64,000 nucleotides of DNA, from positions 434,001 through 498,000 of the forward strand of contig CANMRT010000002.1 of assembly GCA_947500415.1 (NCBI GenBank), read 5' to 3'. Each line of letters begins with the position of its first letter. Positions within the stretch are counted from its first letter, which is position 1. This document shows positions 8,946 through 18,110 of the stretch, in pieces. Under the pieces are notes generated by a model. That model ran no database searches. It had not been told where the DNA came from and saw only the letters and a list, made by a program, of their open reading frames with translations. The stretch comes from an uncultured Roseicyclus sp. (lineage in GTDB: Bacteria > Pseudomonadota > Alphaproteobacteria > Rhodobacterales > Rhodobacteraceae). The position numbers and the translations under genes were made by a program.

Positions 8946-10489
8946 CCGCCACCGCCCTGCGCCCCTGGCTCGGCCCGATCCTCATTCTGCTGGCGTGGGA
9001 AAGTCTCGCTCACCTCTTCGCCAGCGCCTTCGTCCTAGCGGCCCCCTCCGCGATCATCAACTACCTGTTCGACAACACCGCCCTCATGACCCGCGCGCTC
9101 GGCGTCACGCTCACCAACGCCGCCGCCGGTTTCGTCATCGGCAACGCCGCCGCCATCCTTCTGGCCGGACTCGCCATCACTCTCCCGCGCAGCGAAAACA
9201 TGATCCGCGCGCTGGCCCTCGTCATATTCTGCCTGCCCCTCGTCGCCACGGGCCCCATCCTGCGCATCCTCTTTGGACCCGGCACTGGCCCACAGATCAC
9301 GCTCGCGGCGCTGGCCGTCTACTACACCACGCTGATCCCCCTTCTTGTGGGCCTGCGCGCCGTGCCGTCCGACTGGCTCGACCTCGTGCGCAGCTATGGC
9401 CGCGGCCGAATGACCGCGCTCATCCGCGTGCGCGCCATGGCGGCGCTGCCATACCTCGTCGCAGGCCTACAAATCGCCGCCCCCGCCGCCTTTCTTGGTG
9501 CCATGGTGGGGGAGTTCACAGGGGCCGAGCGTGGAATGGGCGTCCTCACGATCCGCGCCATGCGGGATATGAACATCGAGATGACATGGGCCCTTGCAAC
9601 GCTGGCCACGGTCGTCGCCGTGCTGGCTTACCTCGCCATCGGCCTCGCCGCCCGCGCGGTCCTGACCGAAGAGCCGCCCGTGATCCTCGCCGCCCCCGCC
9701 ACTGGCAAACGCGCACCGCATAAGAACCTCGCCATGGTCGCACTCAGCACCGCCGCCATCCTTGCGCTATGGTGGGGCGGGTTGGAGGCGCTCAACCTCT
9801 CTTCCTTCTTCGCCAAACGCCCCGGCGACCTGATCGACGCGCTCTTCCTCGCCCCCGACGCCGCAGATACCCGCGCCGCCCTTTCAAGCGCCCTACGGGA
9901 AACCCTCGTCTTTCTCTTCCCCGGCTATCTTGCGGGCCTTCTGACCGGGGCTTCCCTCGCAATGGCCCTTGTCATGGCCCCGTCGCTTGCCAACACCACC
10001 ATGCCGCTGGCCATCGCGCTGCGCTCAGTACCGATCATCACCACCGCCCCCCTCGTGGTCCTGCTCCTCGGGCGCGGGGCGACCGGCACCATTGCCCTCA
10101 TCGCGATCATGGTCTTCTTCCCCACCCTCATCGCCTGCCTCCACGGCCTCCGCCAAGCCCCGGGCCGCGCCACGGAAGTGATGCGCTCCTACGCGGCCTC
10201 CCCAGCGGCCGTCCTGCGCTACGTCCGCATCCCCGCCATGCTGCCCGCCTTCTTCGCCGCCGCCCGCATCAACGTGCCGGCCTCCGTCCTTGCCGTGACC
10301 GTCGTGGAATGGCTCGCGACAGGAAACGGCCTGGGCTCCCTCATGGCGCTCTCCGCCTCGCTCTCGGATTACGACATGCTTTGGAGCGCGGTTGTCCTCA
10401 CCACGCTACTCTCCGTCATCGGCTACGGCCTTGTCGGCCTGATCGAACGGCGCGTTCTGTCCACCTATGCGCCCGAGCAACTGGCATGA
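8942..10489 (+). CDS. Double-length ABC permease (two fused BPD_transp_1 domains)
   Basis: Inner-membrane permease of 515 residues, about twice the usual 250-270 of this importer class. It contains two complete permease units in tandem. The first has its ATPase-docking loop at RSYGRGRMTALIRVRAMAALP (about residues 150-170), the second at RSYAASPAAVLRYVRIPAM (about 415-433). A hydrophilic linker with PPVILAAPATGKRAPHKN separates them around residue 250. The fusion means one polypeptide can form the whole channel where most relatives need a homodimer. The two halves are clearly diverged from each other. It overlaps both neighbours by ATGA, so translation is coupled. Confidence 0.87.
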   Translation: MTATALRPWLGPILILLAWESLAHLFASAFVLAAPSAIINYLFDNTALMTRALGVTLTNAAAGFVIGNAAAILLAGLAITLPRSENMIRALALVIFCLPLVATGPILRILFGPGTGPQITLAALAVYYTTLIPLLVGLRAVPSDWLDLVRSYGRGRMTALIRVRAMAALPYLVAGLQIAAPAAFLGAMVGEFTGAERGMGVLTIRAMRDMNIEMTWALATLATVVAVLAYLAIGLAARAVLTEEPPVILAAPATGKRAPHKNLAMVALSTAAILALWWGGLEALNLSSFFAKRPGDLIDALFLAPDAADTRAALSSALRETLVFLFPGYLAGLLTGASLAMALVMAPSLANTTMPLAIALRSVPIITTAPLVVLLLGRGATGTIALIAIMVFFPTLIACLHGLRQAPGRATEVMRSYAASPAAVLRYVRIPAMLPAFFAAARINVPASVLAVTVVEWLATGNGLGSLMALSASLSDYDMLWSAVVLTTLLSVIGYGLVGLIERRVLSTYAPEQLA

Positions 10490-11526
10490 TGCGCCCCGCA
10501 GCCTTTGCCATTCCCGGTGACATCACCACGCTCACCGGCGGCTACATCTATGAACGTCGCCTACTGGAAGGCCTGCGCACCCACGGCCATGACGTTAAGC
10601 ATATCGAATTGGGCGACAGCTTCCCCGCCCCAACCGACGCCCACATGGCCCACGCCGTTGAAGCGCTCACCAAATTGCCCCCTGACCGCGCCCTTATCCT
10701 CGACGGCCTCGTCTACGGGTCCATCGAGACCAACGGCCTCGCAAAGGTCCGTGCGCCCATCGTTGCCATGATTCATCACCCCCTTGCTCTCGAGACCGGA
10801 CTCGACAGCGCCACAGCAGAGCATCTCTACAAGACGGAGCGTGACAACCTCGCCCTCGCCGCACACGTCCTCGTGCCCAGCCCCCACACGGCCAATATCC
10901 TGACAACCGACTACGCCGTGCCGGAGGCAAAAATCACCATCGCCCAGCCCGGTACCAATCGCCCGACCCTGCCCTATGCACCCACCCAGCCGCCGCTGAT
11001 CCTGTCCGTCGGCATCCAGCATCCACGAAAGGGCCATGACATTCTGCTCAGGGCGTTGGCCAAACTAACCCACCTCGACTGGCGCGCCACCATCGTGGGC
11101 TCTCCCCACGATCCCGCCCACGCCGACATACTCGCTCAGATGCGCACCGACCTATCCCTCACAACCCGCGTCACCCTCGCCGGTCGCCTGCCACAAGCAG
11201 ACCTCGACCAACTCTACGCCGAGGCCACGCTGTTCACCCTTGCCACCCGCTACGAGGGCTACGGCATCGTTTTCGACGAAGCCCTCGCCCGTGGCCTGCC
11301 CATCGTCACCTGCGCCACCGGGGCCGTCCCGCAAACCGTGCCGCGGGACGCGGGCCTCCTTGTCCCGCCCGATGAACCTAACGCACTGGCCGAAGCGCTC
11401 GCCTTCGTCCTCACCGACGAAAACACCCGCGCAGCAATGACCCACGCCGCCCGCCGCGCCGGGGCCGCCTTGCCCTCATGGTCCGACACCGCGCGCACCG
11501 CCAGCGCGGTCCTGAACGCCCTATGA
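10486..11526 (+). CDS. GT4-type glycosyltransferase
   Basis: Retaining glycosyltransferase of 346 residues with a GT-B fold. The C-terminal nucleotide-sugar half shows LILSVGIQHPRKGHD (about 172-186), the AGRLPQADLDQLYAEA stretch and the EGYGIVFDEAL motif (EX7E) near residue 260 that is standard for GT4. The N-terminal acceptor half begins FAIPGDITTLTGGYIYERRL. No transmembrane segment is seen, so it acts at the cytoplasmic face. The start overlaps the permease stop (ATGATG) and the end overlaps the FkbM gene (ATGA). Its acceptor is unknown. Coupling to an ABC importer is unusual and may reflect operon fusion more than shared function. Confidence 0.84.
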   Translation: MMRPAAFAIPGDITTLTGGYIYERRLLEGLRTHGHDVKHIELGDSFPAPTDAHMAHAVEALTKLPPDRALILDGLVYGSIETNGLAKVRAPIVAMIHHPLALETGLDSATAEHLYKTERDNLALAAHVLVPSPHTANILTTDYAVPEAKITIAQPGTNRPTLPYAPTQPPLILSVGIQHPRKGHDILLRALAKLTHLDWRATIVGSPHDPAHADILAQMRTDLSLTTRVTLAGRLPQADLDQLYAEATLFTLATRYEGYGIVFDEALARGLPIVTCATGAVPQTVPRDAGLLVPPDEPNALAEALAFVLTDENTRAAMTHAARRAGAALPSWSDTARTASAVLNAL

Positions 11527-12251
11527 CCTCACTCAAACGCTCCTTCGACACCTACTATCGCGATGGCGCCCGCACCGCGCGGATGGATGCCCTAAACGCG
11601 CAATTCGTGCGGCCCGGAACTCTAGCCTTCGACATCGGCGCCCACGTGGGCGACCGCACCGCCAGCTTCCTGCGCCTCGGTGCCACAACCGTCTCGCTAG
11701 AGCCGCAACCAAAGGTCTTCCGCGCCCTGCGGCTGATCCACGGGCGCACCGCGCGAGCCACCCTCGTCCAATCCGCCATCGGCGCCGCCCCCGGCACGCT
11801 TTCCCTGCATATCAACTCCGCCAATCCAACGGTCTCCACTGCCTCAACGGCCTTGGTGGAGGCCGCGCCAACCTCGCCCTCGTGGCAGGACCAGCACTGG
11901 GACGACACAATCGCCGTACCCGTCACCACCCTCGACACTCTGATTGCCACCCACGGCACGCCCGATTTCATCAAGATTGACGTCGAGGGGTTCGAGGATG
12001 AGGCCCTCAAAGGCCTCTCCATTCCCGTCCCCGCACTCTCGTTCGAGATCACAACGCTGCAACGCAACGTGGGCCTCCTTTGCATCGACCGCTTGGACGC
12101 TCTCGGCCCCTACCAATACAACCTCAGCCTCGGCGAGGATCACGCCCTGCGCCACGACCCCTGGCTCACTGCCGCGCAAACAAAAAACATCCTGACCACC
12201 CTTCCCGATGCCGCCAATTCCGGCGACGTCTTCGCGCGTCTCACCACGTGA
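11523..12251 (+). CDS. FkbM family methyltransferase
   Basis: S-adenosylmethionine-dependent methyltransferase of 242 residues. Motif I is LAFDIGAHVGDRTASFLRLGA (in part, residues about 34-48), the acidic ribose-binding position follows in VSLEPQP, and the FkbM hallmark FIKIDVEGFEDEALKG is near residues 154-169. Members usually O-methylate sugars or polyketides. The overlap with the upstream glycosyltransferase gene supports joint action on a glycan or glycolipid. Substrate unknown. Confidence 0.86.
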   Translation: MTSLKRSFDTYYRDGARTARMDALNAQFVRPGTLAFDIGAHVGDRTASFLRLGATTVSLEPQPKVFRALRLIHGRTARATLVQSAIGAAPGTLSLHINSANPTVSTASTALVEAAPTSPSWQDQHWDDTIAVPVTTLDTLIATHGTPDFIKIDVEGFEDEALKGLSIPVPALSFEITTLQRNVGLLCIDRLDALGPYQYNLSLGEDHALRHDPWLTAAQTKNILTTLPDAANSGDVFARLTT

Positions 12252-12294
12252 CCCGGCGCTTTACCCCCGCGTCTCGTTCCGCCATCCTCCCCCC

Positions 12295-13176
12295 ATGATA
12301 GACCCCCTCGTGACCCCGCGCCTGCAATCCTTCGCCTGCCTCTTCGCGGTGGCACCTGAGACTGCGCTTATCACCCACGCCACAGCCAACGCATCTGACG
12401 TTCTGGGACACGCGGCCACTGACATGATCGGCGCCCATGCCCGTGATCTGTTGGGGAGTGAGCTCTGGCATGGCCTGCGCAATGCGGCCAGCAACCCCTC
12501 CTTCGCGGAGCGTGGCGTGCCGATGGCTGGCCTTGATGACCGCTATGACGGGCTCGAAGTCCGCGCCTTTGGTTCCGGCCCGCTTCACGTCGTGGAAATC
12601 GCAAAAATGCAACCCTCGGAATTCGGCGCGACGCCTGTGTTGGAGGTTGCGCAGATGGCCATGACTCAGCTTGTGCCGCTGGCCACCGAAAGCGAGGTTT
12701 GCGCGCAACTCGCCAGTCAGATACGCCATTTCTCGGGCTTTGACCGCGTGTCGCTCTGGCGCATCACACCGCACGGTCAGGCCATCGTCGCAGAGGAAGC
12801 CAAGCGCCGCTCTGCCCCCTCTTCCATTGGACAAACGCTACCCTGGTCGGACATCTGGCAAGACGGCTTGCCCCTCAGCCTTTTGGCCGACGCGCACGCC
12901 ACGCTGGTGCCACTACTCAGCAGCTCCACAGCCGGTGCGCCGCCGGACGTGACCCGCGCGCTGTCATCACCCCCGTCACCGGGCCTGACCACCTATCTAG
13001 AAGGCGCCGGACACCGCGCCTCTGTGCAACTCCGCCTCACTTGCGCAGGCGCACCTTGGGGTGTGGTGGATTGCCAAAGCCCCTATCCACGCCACCCGTC
13101 GCACCAATTCCGCGCATTGGCGGAAACGCTGCGGCCATTCCTCGATGTGAAACTGCAAAGCCTCGCGCGCGCCTGA
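12295..13176 (+). CDS. PAS-GAF protein derived from a bacteriophytochrome photosensory core
   Basis: Soluble protein of 293 residues. The first 110 resemble the phytochrome PAS domain but lack the N-terminal knot segment and its bilin-binding cysteine. Residues about 120-293 resemble the phytochrome GAF domain: FDRVSLWRITPHG (149-161), LPWSDIW (182-188) at the place of PASDIP, SPGLTTYLEGAGHRAS (228-243) at the place of the SPxHxxYLxNMGVxAS stretch, and PWGVVDCQSPYPR (254-266) at the place of LWGLIACHHxxPR. The histidine that contacts the chromophore is Leu231 here. There is no PHY domain and no kinase or cyclase output. It is probably not a photoreceptor. It converges on a receiver-domain gene with only 5 bp between. 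Confidence 0.75.
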   Translation: MIDPLVTPRLQSFACLFAVAPETALITHATANASDVLGHAATDMIGAHARDLLGSELWHGLRNAASNPSFAERGVPMAGLDDRYDGLEVRAFGSGPLHVVEIAKMQPSEFGATPVLEVAQMAMTQLVPLATESEVCAQLASQIRHFSGFDRVSLWRITPHGQAIVAEEAKRRSAPSSIGQTLPWSDIWQDGLPLSLLADAHATLVPLLSSSTAGAPPDVTRALSSPPSPGLTTYLEGAGHRASVQLRLTCAGAPWGVVDCQSPYPRHPSHQFRALAETLRPFLDVKLQSLARA

Positions 13177-13181
13177 GGCCC

Positions 13182-13586
13182 TCACGCCAGAAGGTTGTCG
13201 ACCATCTGCAAGAGCTCTTCCTTGTAGATCGGCTTTTTAAGGCTGTCCGTCGCCCCAACCTGATCGGCCATCTTCAGAATATCGCTCATGCCGGGGTTCT
13301 TGTACGTTCCCGAAACCGCGATAATCGGCACCGTATTCGGGGTCGCACTTTCGCTGCCCACGCGGCGCATGTTGCCAATCAGGCTGATGCCCCCATCCGG
13401 CAGGCTCTTGCCCCGCACCTGCACTATGATGTCGGTGATAACCAGGTCAAACCGCTCCGCCCCCGCAAGCGTGCGGGCCTCCGTCGCGTTCAGACAGCTG
13501 TTCACCTCGTGCCCGGCTTCTTCCAGCATTTCTGCCAAAAGCGCGCGCTGCAACGCGTCGTCTTCCATCAGCAATATCCGTGCCAT
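13182..13586 (-). CDS. Single-domain response regulator (receiver only)
   Basis: CheY-like receiver of 134 residues with no output domain. Asp9-Asp10 form the acidic pocket, Asp52 in VITDII is the phosphoacceptor, the Ser/Thr switch is in IIAVSGTYKN and the conserved Lys is in LKKPIYKEEL. The loop after the phosphoacceptor is longer than usual (VQVRGKSLPDGG). The ATG at 13586 is preceded by GGAGG at good spacing, which decides it over an in-frame start 18 codons upstream. No histidine kinase is adjacent. The only sensory neighbour is the convergent PAS-GAF protein. Confidence 0.87.
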   Translation of the reverse strand: MARILLMEDDALQRALLAEMLEEAGHEVNSCLNATEARTLAGAERFDLVITDIIVQVRGKSLPDGGISLIGNMRRVGSESATPNTVPIIAVSGTYKNPGMSDILKMADQVGATDSLKKPIYKEELLQMVDNLLA

Positions 13587-13723
13587 ACCGCCTCCGATGA
13601 ATTTGGCTACCGCGTCCCTTGTGGGGTCACCTGCCTGCATAGGACGTCTTCAATCCATTTGCAAAAGCCGCGCGCACGGGGGACAAAACCGACCTGTCGG
13701 ATTTCTCTGCCAAAGGCACACCC

Positions 13724-14419
13724 ATGGACCTGCCCCTGCTGCTTCTGCCCGGAATGATGTGCGACGCGCGCCTTTTTCAGCCGCAGGTCGCTGCCTTCTC
13801 GGCCACGCGCCCCGTGATGTCGGCCCCATTGTCAGGCCACGACACGATTGAAGGCCTGGCCAGCGCGACCCTCGCCCACGCCCCGCCCCGTTTCGCGCTA
13901 CTGGGCCTGTCGATGGGCGGCATCGTGGCGATGGAAATGGCGCGTCAGGCACCCGAGCGGATCGACCGCATCGCCCTTCTCGACACCAACCCTTTGGCCG
14001 AACCACCTGACCGCGCCGCCGCGCGCGAGCCTCAGATCGCCGACGTCCGTGCCGGTGGCCTGCGCCGCGTGATGCGCGATGAGATGAAGCCGAACTACCT
14101 CTCCGACGGGCCAAACCTCGGCGCTATTCTTGACCTCTGCATGGCCATGGCCGAAACCCTGGGCCCGGATGTGTTTGAGGCCCAATCCCGCGCCCTCCAG
14201 ATCCGCCCCGATCAGACCGAGACGCTGCGCACGCTCAACATCCCCGCCCTGATACTCTGCGGTGAAGACGACACGCTTTGCCCAATCTCCCGCCATGAGC
14301 TTATGCGTGATCTCATGCCGGATGCGGAACTTGAGGTAATAAAGGGTGCTGGTCACCTGCCCGTATTGGAACAGCCTGAGGCGACGAACGCCGCCCTCAC
14401 CCGCTGGCTTAAGCGCTAA
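13724..14419 (+). CDS. Alpha/beta-fold hydrolase
   Basis: Serine hydrolase of 231 residues without a signal peptide. The nucleophile elbow GLSMGG places Ser63; Asp183 in CGEDDTLCP and His211 in GAGHLPVLE complete the triad. Family members include esterases and haloperoxidase-like lactonases, and the substrate cannot be deduced. The 3' end overlaps the convergent class II aldolase gene by 11 bp. Confidence 0.85.
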   Translation: MDLPLLLLPGMMCDARLFQPQVAAFSATRPVMSAPLSGHDTIEGLASATLAHAPPRFALLGLSMGGIVAMEMARQAPERIDRIALLDTNPLAEPPDRAAAREPQIADVRAGGLRRVMRDEMKPNYLSDGPNLGAILDLCMAMAETLGPDVFEAQSRALQIRPDQTETLRTLNIPALILCGEDDTLCPISRHELMRDLMPDAELEVIKGAGHLPVLEQPEATNAALTRWLKR

Positions 14420-15080
14420 GCGCAGCCTTCGCGTCCATCGCCGTGCCATATTGTGGCAGGTCGGCCTGTGTTTTGCCATGGGCCGCCATCAACGTGTCGC
14501 GGACATAGGCAATGTGAGCTGTCTCTTCGATGATCTCGGCCAGATACTGCGCCGCCATCAGCGTTGGCCCCGCGCCAATCGTCCCGTGGTTCGCCAACAC
14601 TGCTGCCCGGATGTTCGGGTCGCGAAACACGGGGCTAATCTCTACCTCCGTCTGCGGCCCCCCATTGGACGACAACGGGATCAACGGCATCCGCCCGATC
14701 TTCTCGATGGTCTGAACCGTCAGACACGGGATCTCGATCCCGGCACTCGCGTAACCCGTCGCCCACGGCGAATGGCAATGCACAATCGCATTGATATCCT
14801 CGCGGATGCGGTAAAGGTCGAGGTGAAAGTCGAGGTCCTTGGACGGCTTCAAAGCCACTTCGCTCGGCAGGATCGTCCCGTCCAACATCACCACCTGCAA
14901 ATTGTCCCGCGTGCATTCGTTGAAGCCCACACCCGACGGCTTGATGGCAATCGCATCGCGGCTGTCCAACCGCACCGACAAATTGCCACCCGCATTGGTC
15001 TGGAGGCCGCCGTCAAAGCACCGTTTGGCTGTGGCGATCAGGGCATCCATCTTGTCGTGCAGGTCGGGGAAATCAGGCAT
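14409..15080 (-). CDS. Class II aldolase/adducin family protein (first of two)
   Basis: Zinc-dependent aldolase-fold protein of 223 residues. AGGNLSVR (about 30-37), the phosphate-binding KPSGVGF (47-53), the zinc pair in IVHCHSPWATGYA and the third histidine in VLANHGTI are the family pattern. Relatives cleave phosphorylated ketoses (fuculose-, ribulose- or rhamnulose-phosphate) or act as decarboxylases/dehydratases on related acids. It is the last gene of the leftward ABC importer operon and overlaps the Tm-1-like gene by 8 bp, so it should act on the imported compound or an intermediate of it. Confidence 0.86.
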   Translation of the reverse strand: MPDFPDLHDKMDALIATAKRCFDGGLQTNAGGNLSVRLDSRDAIAIKPSGVGFNECTRDNLQVVMLDGTILPSEVALKPSKDLDFHLDLYRIREDINAIVHCHSPWATGYASAGIEIPCLTVQTIEKIGRMPLIPLSSNGGPQTEVEISPVFRDPNIRAAVLANHGTIGAGPTLMAAQYLAEIIEETAHIAYVRDTLMAAHGKTQADLPQYGTAMDAKAALSA

Positions 15081-16212
15081 CTTCGGTCCTTTTGCTCATG
15101 GCAGTTTGCAACGCGGAAACGGCAGCTTGGGCCGTCTCAGGCGTGTTGATGTGATCGGGAATACGTTGGGTGGAATAGGCGCGCGCCTCAGCCTCCAGCA
15201 CTTCAGCGGCGACCGTGCGCAGATGCGCGTCTTCAATGGCGCCGCCGATGCGGTCCTCATGGCTGAACCCGCCCATGGGCAGGATCACATGGCACGGCGC
15301 TTGCGCCTCATTCAGCAAGCCCGCCAAAGCCTGCGCTTGGCTCGCCATTTCGGCTTCGGTCAGCTTCACATGGGTGAAATAGGCGGAATGGCGGTAATGC
15401 GGGCGTTCCACATGCTCCGGCAGCAACGTCCCAATCTCACCCAACCCGATGAAGTTCAGCGCACCGGGCAGCACCACACGCGGCAGCCCATTGGCGCAGG
15501 AAAACCGCGTGGGCATCGGCACATGGGCCCCCGCCAGCCGCAAACGCCCCAACTCATGCACATTCAGGTCGATGACACCGGCAACCGCACTCTCTTGAAC
15601 AAACCGCGCAAAAGCCGCGCCGCCATAACCATTGGCGTGAAACACCGTCGGCTCAAACCCCAGGTCCCCCAATAGCCGCGCCACTTCGGCCCCCGCACGC
15701 CCCGTGGCGCCCAGCGTCGTGACAGCCACCGCCGTCGCCCGCTCTGCGGTGGGAACCTGCGCGCGGTAGAGCCCCGCCACCATCGCTGCTGCATTCTCAA
15801 ACACCTGCCGCAGCATCGGGTTGAGACCTTCGATATCGCACAAGGTGGGCACCAGCGTGATCGCCGTATCAGCCAACGCTGCCCGCGGATCGAAGGCCAT
15901 CGTGGTAATCAGAACCTTGGGATAGACCGCGGGAAGTCCCTTCAGGGCCGCCAACACAATCTCCCCGCCCGTGCCGCCACCCACGCCTACAGCCACGTAG
16001 CATTCGTCACAATGCGCCGCGATATGGGCCGCCGCCGCCTCAGCCCGCTCGGCCATCCGCGCGAGCTTCTCAGCCCCCGACAACACCGTGCCCCCGGCCC
16101 CAAGCGACACGTCCACAGGCTCCACATCCAACCCGTTGCGCGCTAACGCCTCGGACAGATAGCCCAGTTCAACGCTCTTGGTTTCGAACGTTCCGATCAA
16201 CAGAACCTTCAT
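15073..16212 (-). CDS. Tm-1-like ATP-binding domain protein (UPF0261)
   Basis: Cytoplasmic protein of 379 residues. MKVLLIGTFETKSVELGYL at the N-terminus, VGVGGGTGGEIVLAALKGLP (about 76-95) and ILPMGGFSHED near residue 321 are hallmarks of the UPF0261 family, related to the ATP-binding inhibitory domain of the tomato Tm-1 protein. The bacterial function is not established, but these genes recur in catabolic operons. It sits between the permease genes and a class II aldolase gene, overlapping the latter by 8 bp. I infer a role in metabolism of the imported compound. Confidence 0.85.
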   Translation of the reverse strand: MKVLLIGTFETKSVELGYLSEALARNGLDVEPVDVSLGAGGTVLSGAEKLARMAERAEAAAAHIAAHCDECYVAVGVGGGTGGEIVLAALKGLPAVYPKVLITTMAFDPRAALADTAITLVPTLCDIEGLNPMLRQVFENAAAMVAGLYRAQVPTAERATAVAVTTLGATGRAGAEVARLLGDLGFEPTVFHANGYGGAAFARFVQESAVAGVIDLNVHELGRLRLAGAHVPMPTRFSCANGLPRVVLPGALNFIGLGEIGTLLPEHVERPHYRHSAYFTHVKLTEAEMASQAQALAGLLNEAQAPCHVILPMGGFSHEDRIGGAIEDAHLRTVAAEVLEAEARAYSTQRIPDHINTPETAQAAVSALQTAMSKRTEDA

Positions 16213-16216
16213 GGGG

Positions 16217-17152
16217 TCAGCCTTTCACCGCACCGGCCGTCATGCCCGTAATGATCTGCCGCGACGCGAACAGAGTAAACAGGATCGGCGGGATCGCCAA
16301 AAGCATCCCGGTGGCAAAGATCGTGCCAAGCCCATCGAACTCGGAGGCATTGTTCACGATCAGGATCGGCACTGTCATCGTGTCCCGGTCCGCCAAGGCG
16401 CTCGCCAGCAGATACTCGTTCCACGCGATGCGGAAGGTAAAGATCGACGCCGCAGCAAGACCCGGTTTTATCAGGGGCAAAACCACAAGGAAGAACACCT
16501 GAAACGGCCCCGCCCCATCTACCCGCGCGGCCTCTTCCAACGATTTCGGCACCTGCACAATGAAGCTCTGCAAGATCCAGATCACAAACGGCAGGTTCAT
16601 CGCCACGTAAACGATGATGATACCAGAATGCGTTCCCGCAAGGCACACATCCCCGCGCCCGCCGAACGTGTCCCGGATCCAGCCGCCCACTAACGTATCG
16701 TTGTCGATGCAAAACGCGTTGTTCCAAAGACCAAACACCGGCACCAAAAGAACCGCAGGCGGGATCATCCGCACTGCCAGCGTGGACAGCGAAACCGTAT
16801 CCCGTCCCATGAACTTGAACCGCACCAACGCATAGGCCGCCATACAGCCAAAGATCAGCGTCAGCGCGGTTGAGATCAGCGCGATGATGATCGAGTTGAT
16901 GAACGCACCGCCAAACCGGATCTGACAGAACCGCAGATGCTCTGGCTCGTACCAAAGGATATCGCACAAAGCCGTCTCGTAGTTGCGGATCGTCGGCATG
17001 AAGATCAGCCCGCCCACACCCGATGTAATATCCACATCCAGCCGCATCGAATTCGCCAGCAGGATGATCACCGGTCCGACAGACATCAGGATCAGGATCG
17101 CGATCAGAACGTAAAAGGCAGGGTTCTGGCGGTCGTAAGTGGTGTCAGCCAT
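16217..17152 (-). CDS. Carbohydrate ABC transporter permease (MalG type)
   Basis: Inner-membrane permease of 311 residues with about six helices. The docking loop EEAARVDGAGPFQVFFLVVLP near residue 203-223 and the ending SRQIITGMTAGAVKG are typical of MalG-type subunits. An extracytoplasmic loop with CDILWYEPEHLRFCQIRFGG contains two cysteines, and a second cysteine pair occurs around NNAFCIDNDT and GDVCLAG, which is more than usual for this family. It starts 3 bp after the partner permease gene. Confidence 0.88.
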   Translation of the reverse strand: MADTTYDRQNPAFYVLIAILILMSVGPVIILLANSMRLDVDITSGVGGLIFMPTIRNYETALCDILWYEPEHLRFCQIRFGGAFINSIIIALISTALTLIFGCMAAYALVRFKFMGRDTVSLSTLAVRMIPPAVLLVPVFGLWNNAFCIDNDTLVGGWIRDTFGGRGDVCLAGTHSGIIIVYVAMNLPFVIWILQSFIVQVPKSLEEAARVDGAGPFQVFFLVVLPLIKPGLAAASIFTFRIAWNEYLLASALADRDTMTVPILIVNNASEFDGLGTIFATGMLLAIPPILFTLFASRQIITGMTAGAVKG

Positions 17153-17155
17153 GGC

Positions 17156-18079
17156 TCAACCCTCCTCTTCTGCGGCGAATTTCAACTTGCGCGACCGCGC
17201 CTCGGTCCAGCGGTTGAAGGCGAACATGCCAAGCGTCAGCAGCATCAAAAGCATCAGCAGGTAATTCGACATCGCCGCCGCCTCGCCCAATTCCCGGAAC
17301 TCCCGCGCTGTACGCGCAATCCGCAAGGCGAGGATTTCGGTCGACAGGCCAGGTCCCCCGCCCGTCATCACCAGGATCACCTCAAGCACCTTGAACGCAT
17401 CGATCAGGCGCAGCAGCATGGTCACAACAAGAACCGGCGCCATCAGCGGCAGCTTGATGAACCACACCTGTTGCCAGCCGGTCGCGCCGTCGATGCGCGC
17501 GGCCTCCAAGGCCGAGCGCGGCAGCGATTGCAGCGCGGCCAATGACAGAATGAAAATGAACGGCGTCCATTGCCAGATATCGGCGATGATGACAGACAGC
17601 AGCGGGTTCTGCCCCAGCCAATCCACTGGGCCGATGCCCAGAAAACTGCCCCACCACGTATCCCCGACCCAATTCAGGAACCGGTTAAACGTGCCGTAGG
17701 TCTGGTGAAACATGAACCGCCAGACAAGACCCACAACCACGGGTGCGATCATCATCGGCAGGATGAACAGGGTGCGCAGCACAGACATACCGCGAATATT
17801 GCGATCCAGCAGCAGGGCCAGCCCCACGCCGATCACCATCTCAACAACGACCACCGTGAAGGCGAAAATCAACGTGACCGAGAAGCTTTCCCAGAAAAAC
17901 GCATCGCCCCAGAGACGGACATAATTCGCCATGCCAACGAACTCGGTCTCAGAGATATTCTGCGTCGGGTCCCAGTCGCGGAAGCTGCCCCACATCATGT
18001 AGCCGATGGGGTAAAACAGGGCCAAAGCCATCACCAGCGCGGCCGGTGCGATGAACATGTAAGGGGTCATACGGTTCAT
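17156..18079 (-). CDS. Carbohydrate ABC transporter permease (MalF type)
   Basis: Inner-membrane permease of 307 residues with six predicted helices and the docking loop LEAARIDGATGWQQVWFIKLP near residue 205. Start chosen at the ATG at 18079 (MNRMTPYMFIAPAAL), which follows an AGGAAA motif. The frame is open further upstream, but that part overlaps the hairpin after the binding-protein gene and has no family pattern. It pairs with the MalG-type subunit downstream and the ATPase and binding protein upstream. Confidence 0.88.
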   Translation of the reverse strand: MNRMTPYMFIAPAALVMALALFYPIGYMMWGSFRDWDPTQNISETEFVGMANYVRLWGDAFFWESFSVTLIFAFTVVVVEMVIGVGLALLLDRNIRGMSVLRTLFILPMMIAPVVVGLVWRFMFHQTYGTFNRFLNWVGDTWWGSFLGIGPVDWLGQNPLLSVIIADIWQWTPFIFILSLAALQSLPRSALEAARIDGATGWQQVWFIKLPLMAPVLVVTMLLRLIDAFKVLEVILVMTGGGPGLSTEILALRIARTAREFRELGEAAAMSNYLLMLLMLLTLGMFAFNRWTEARSRKLKFAAEEEG

Positions 18080-18110
18080 GGGGCGCGGACTTTCCTGGCC
18101 TTGGGAAGCG

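Noticed and set aside
12295-13176. Functional bacteriophytochrome photoreceptor
   Set aside because: N-terminal cysteine segment, chromophore-contact histidine and PHY domain are absent.
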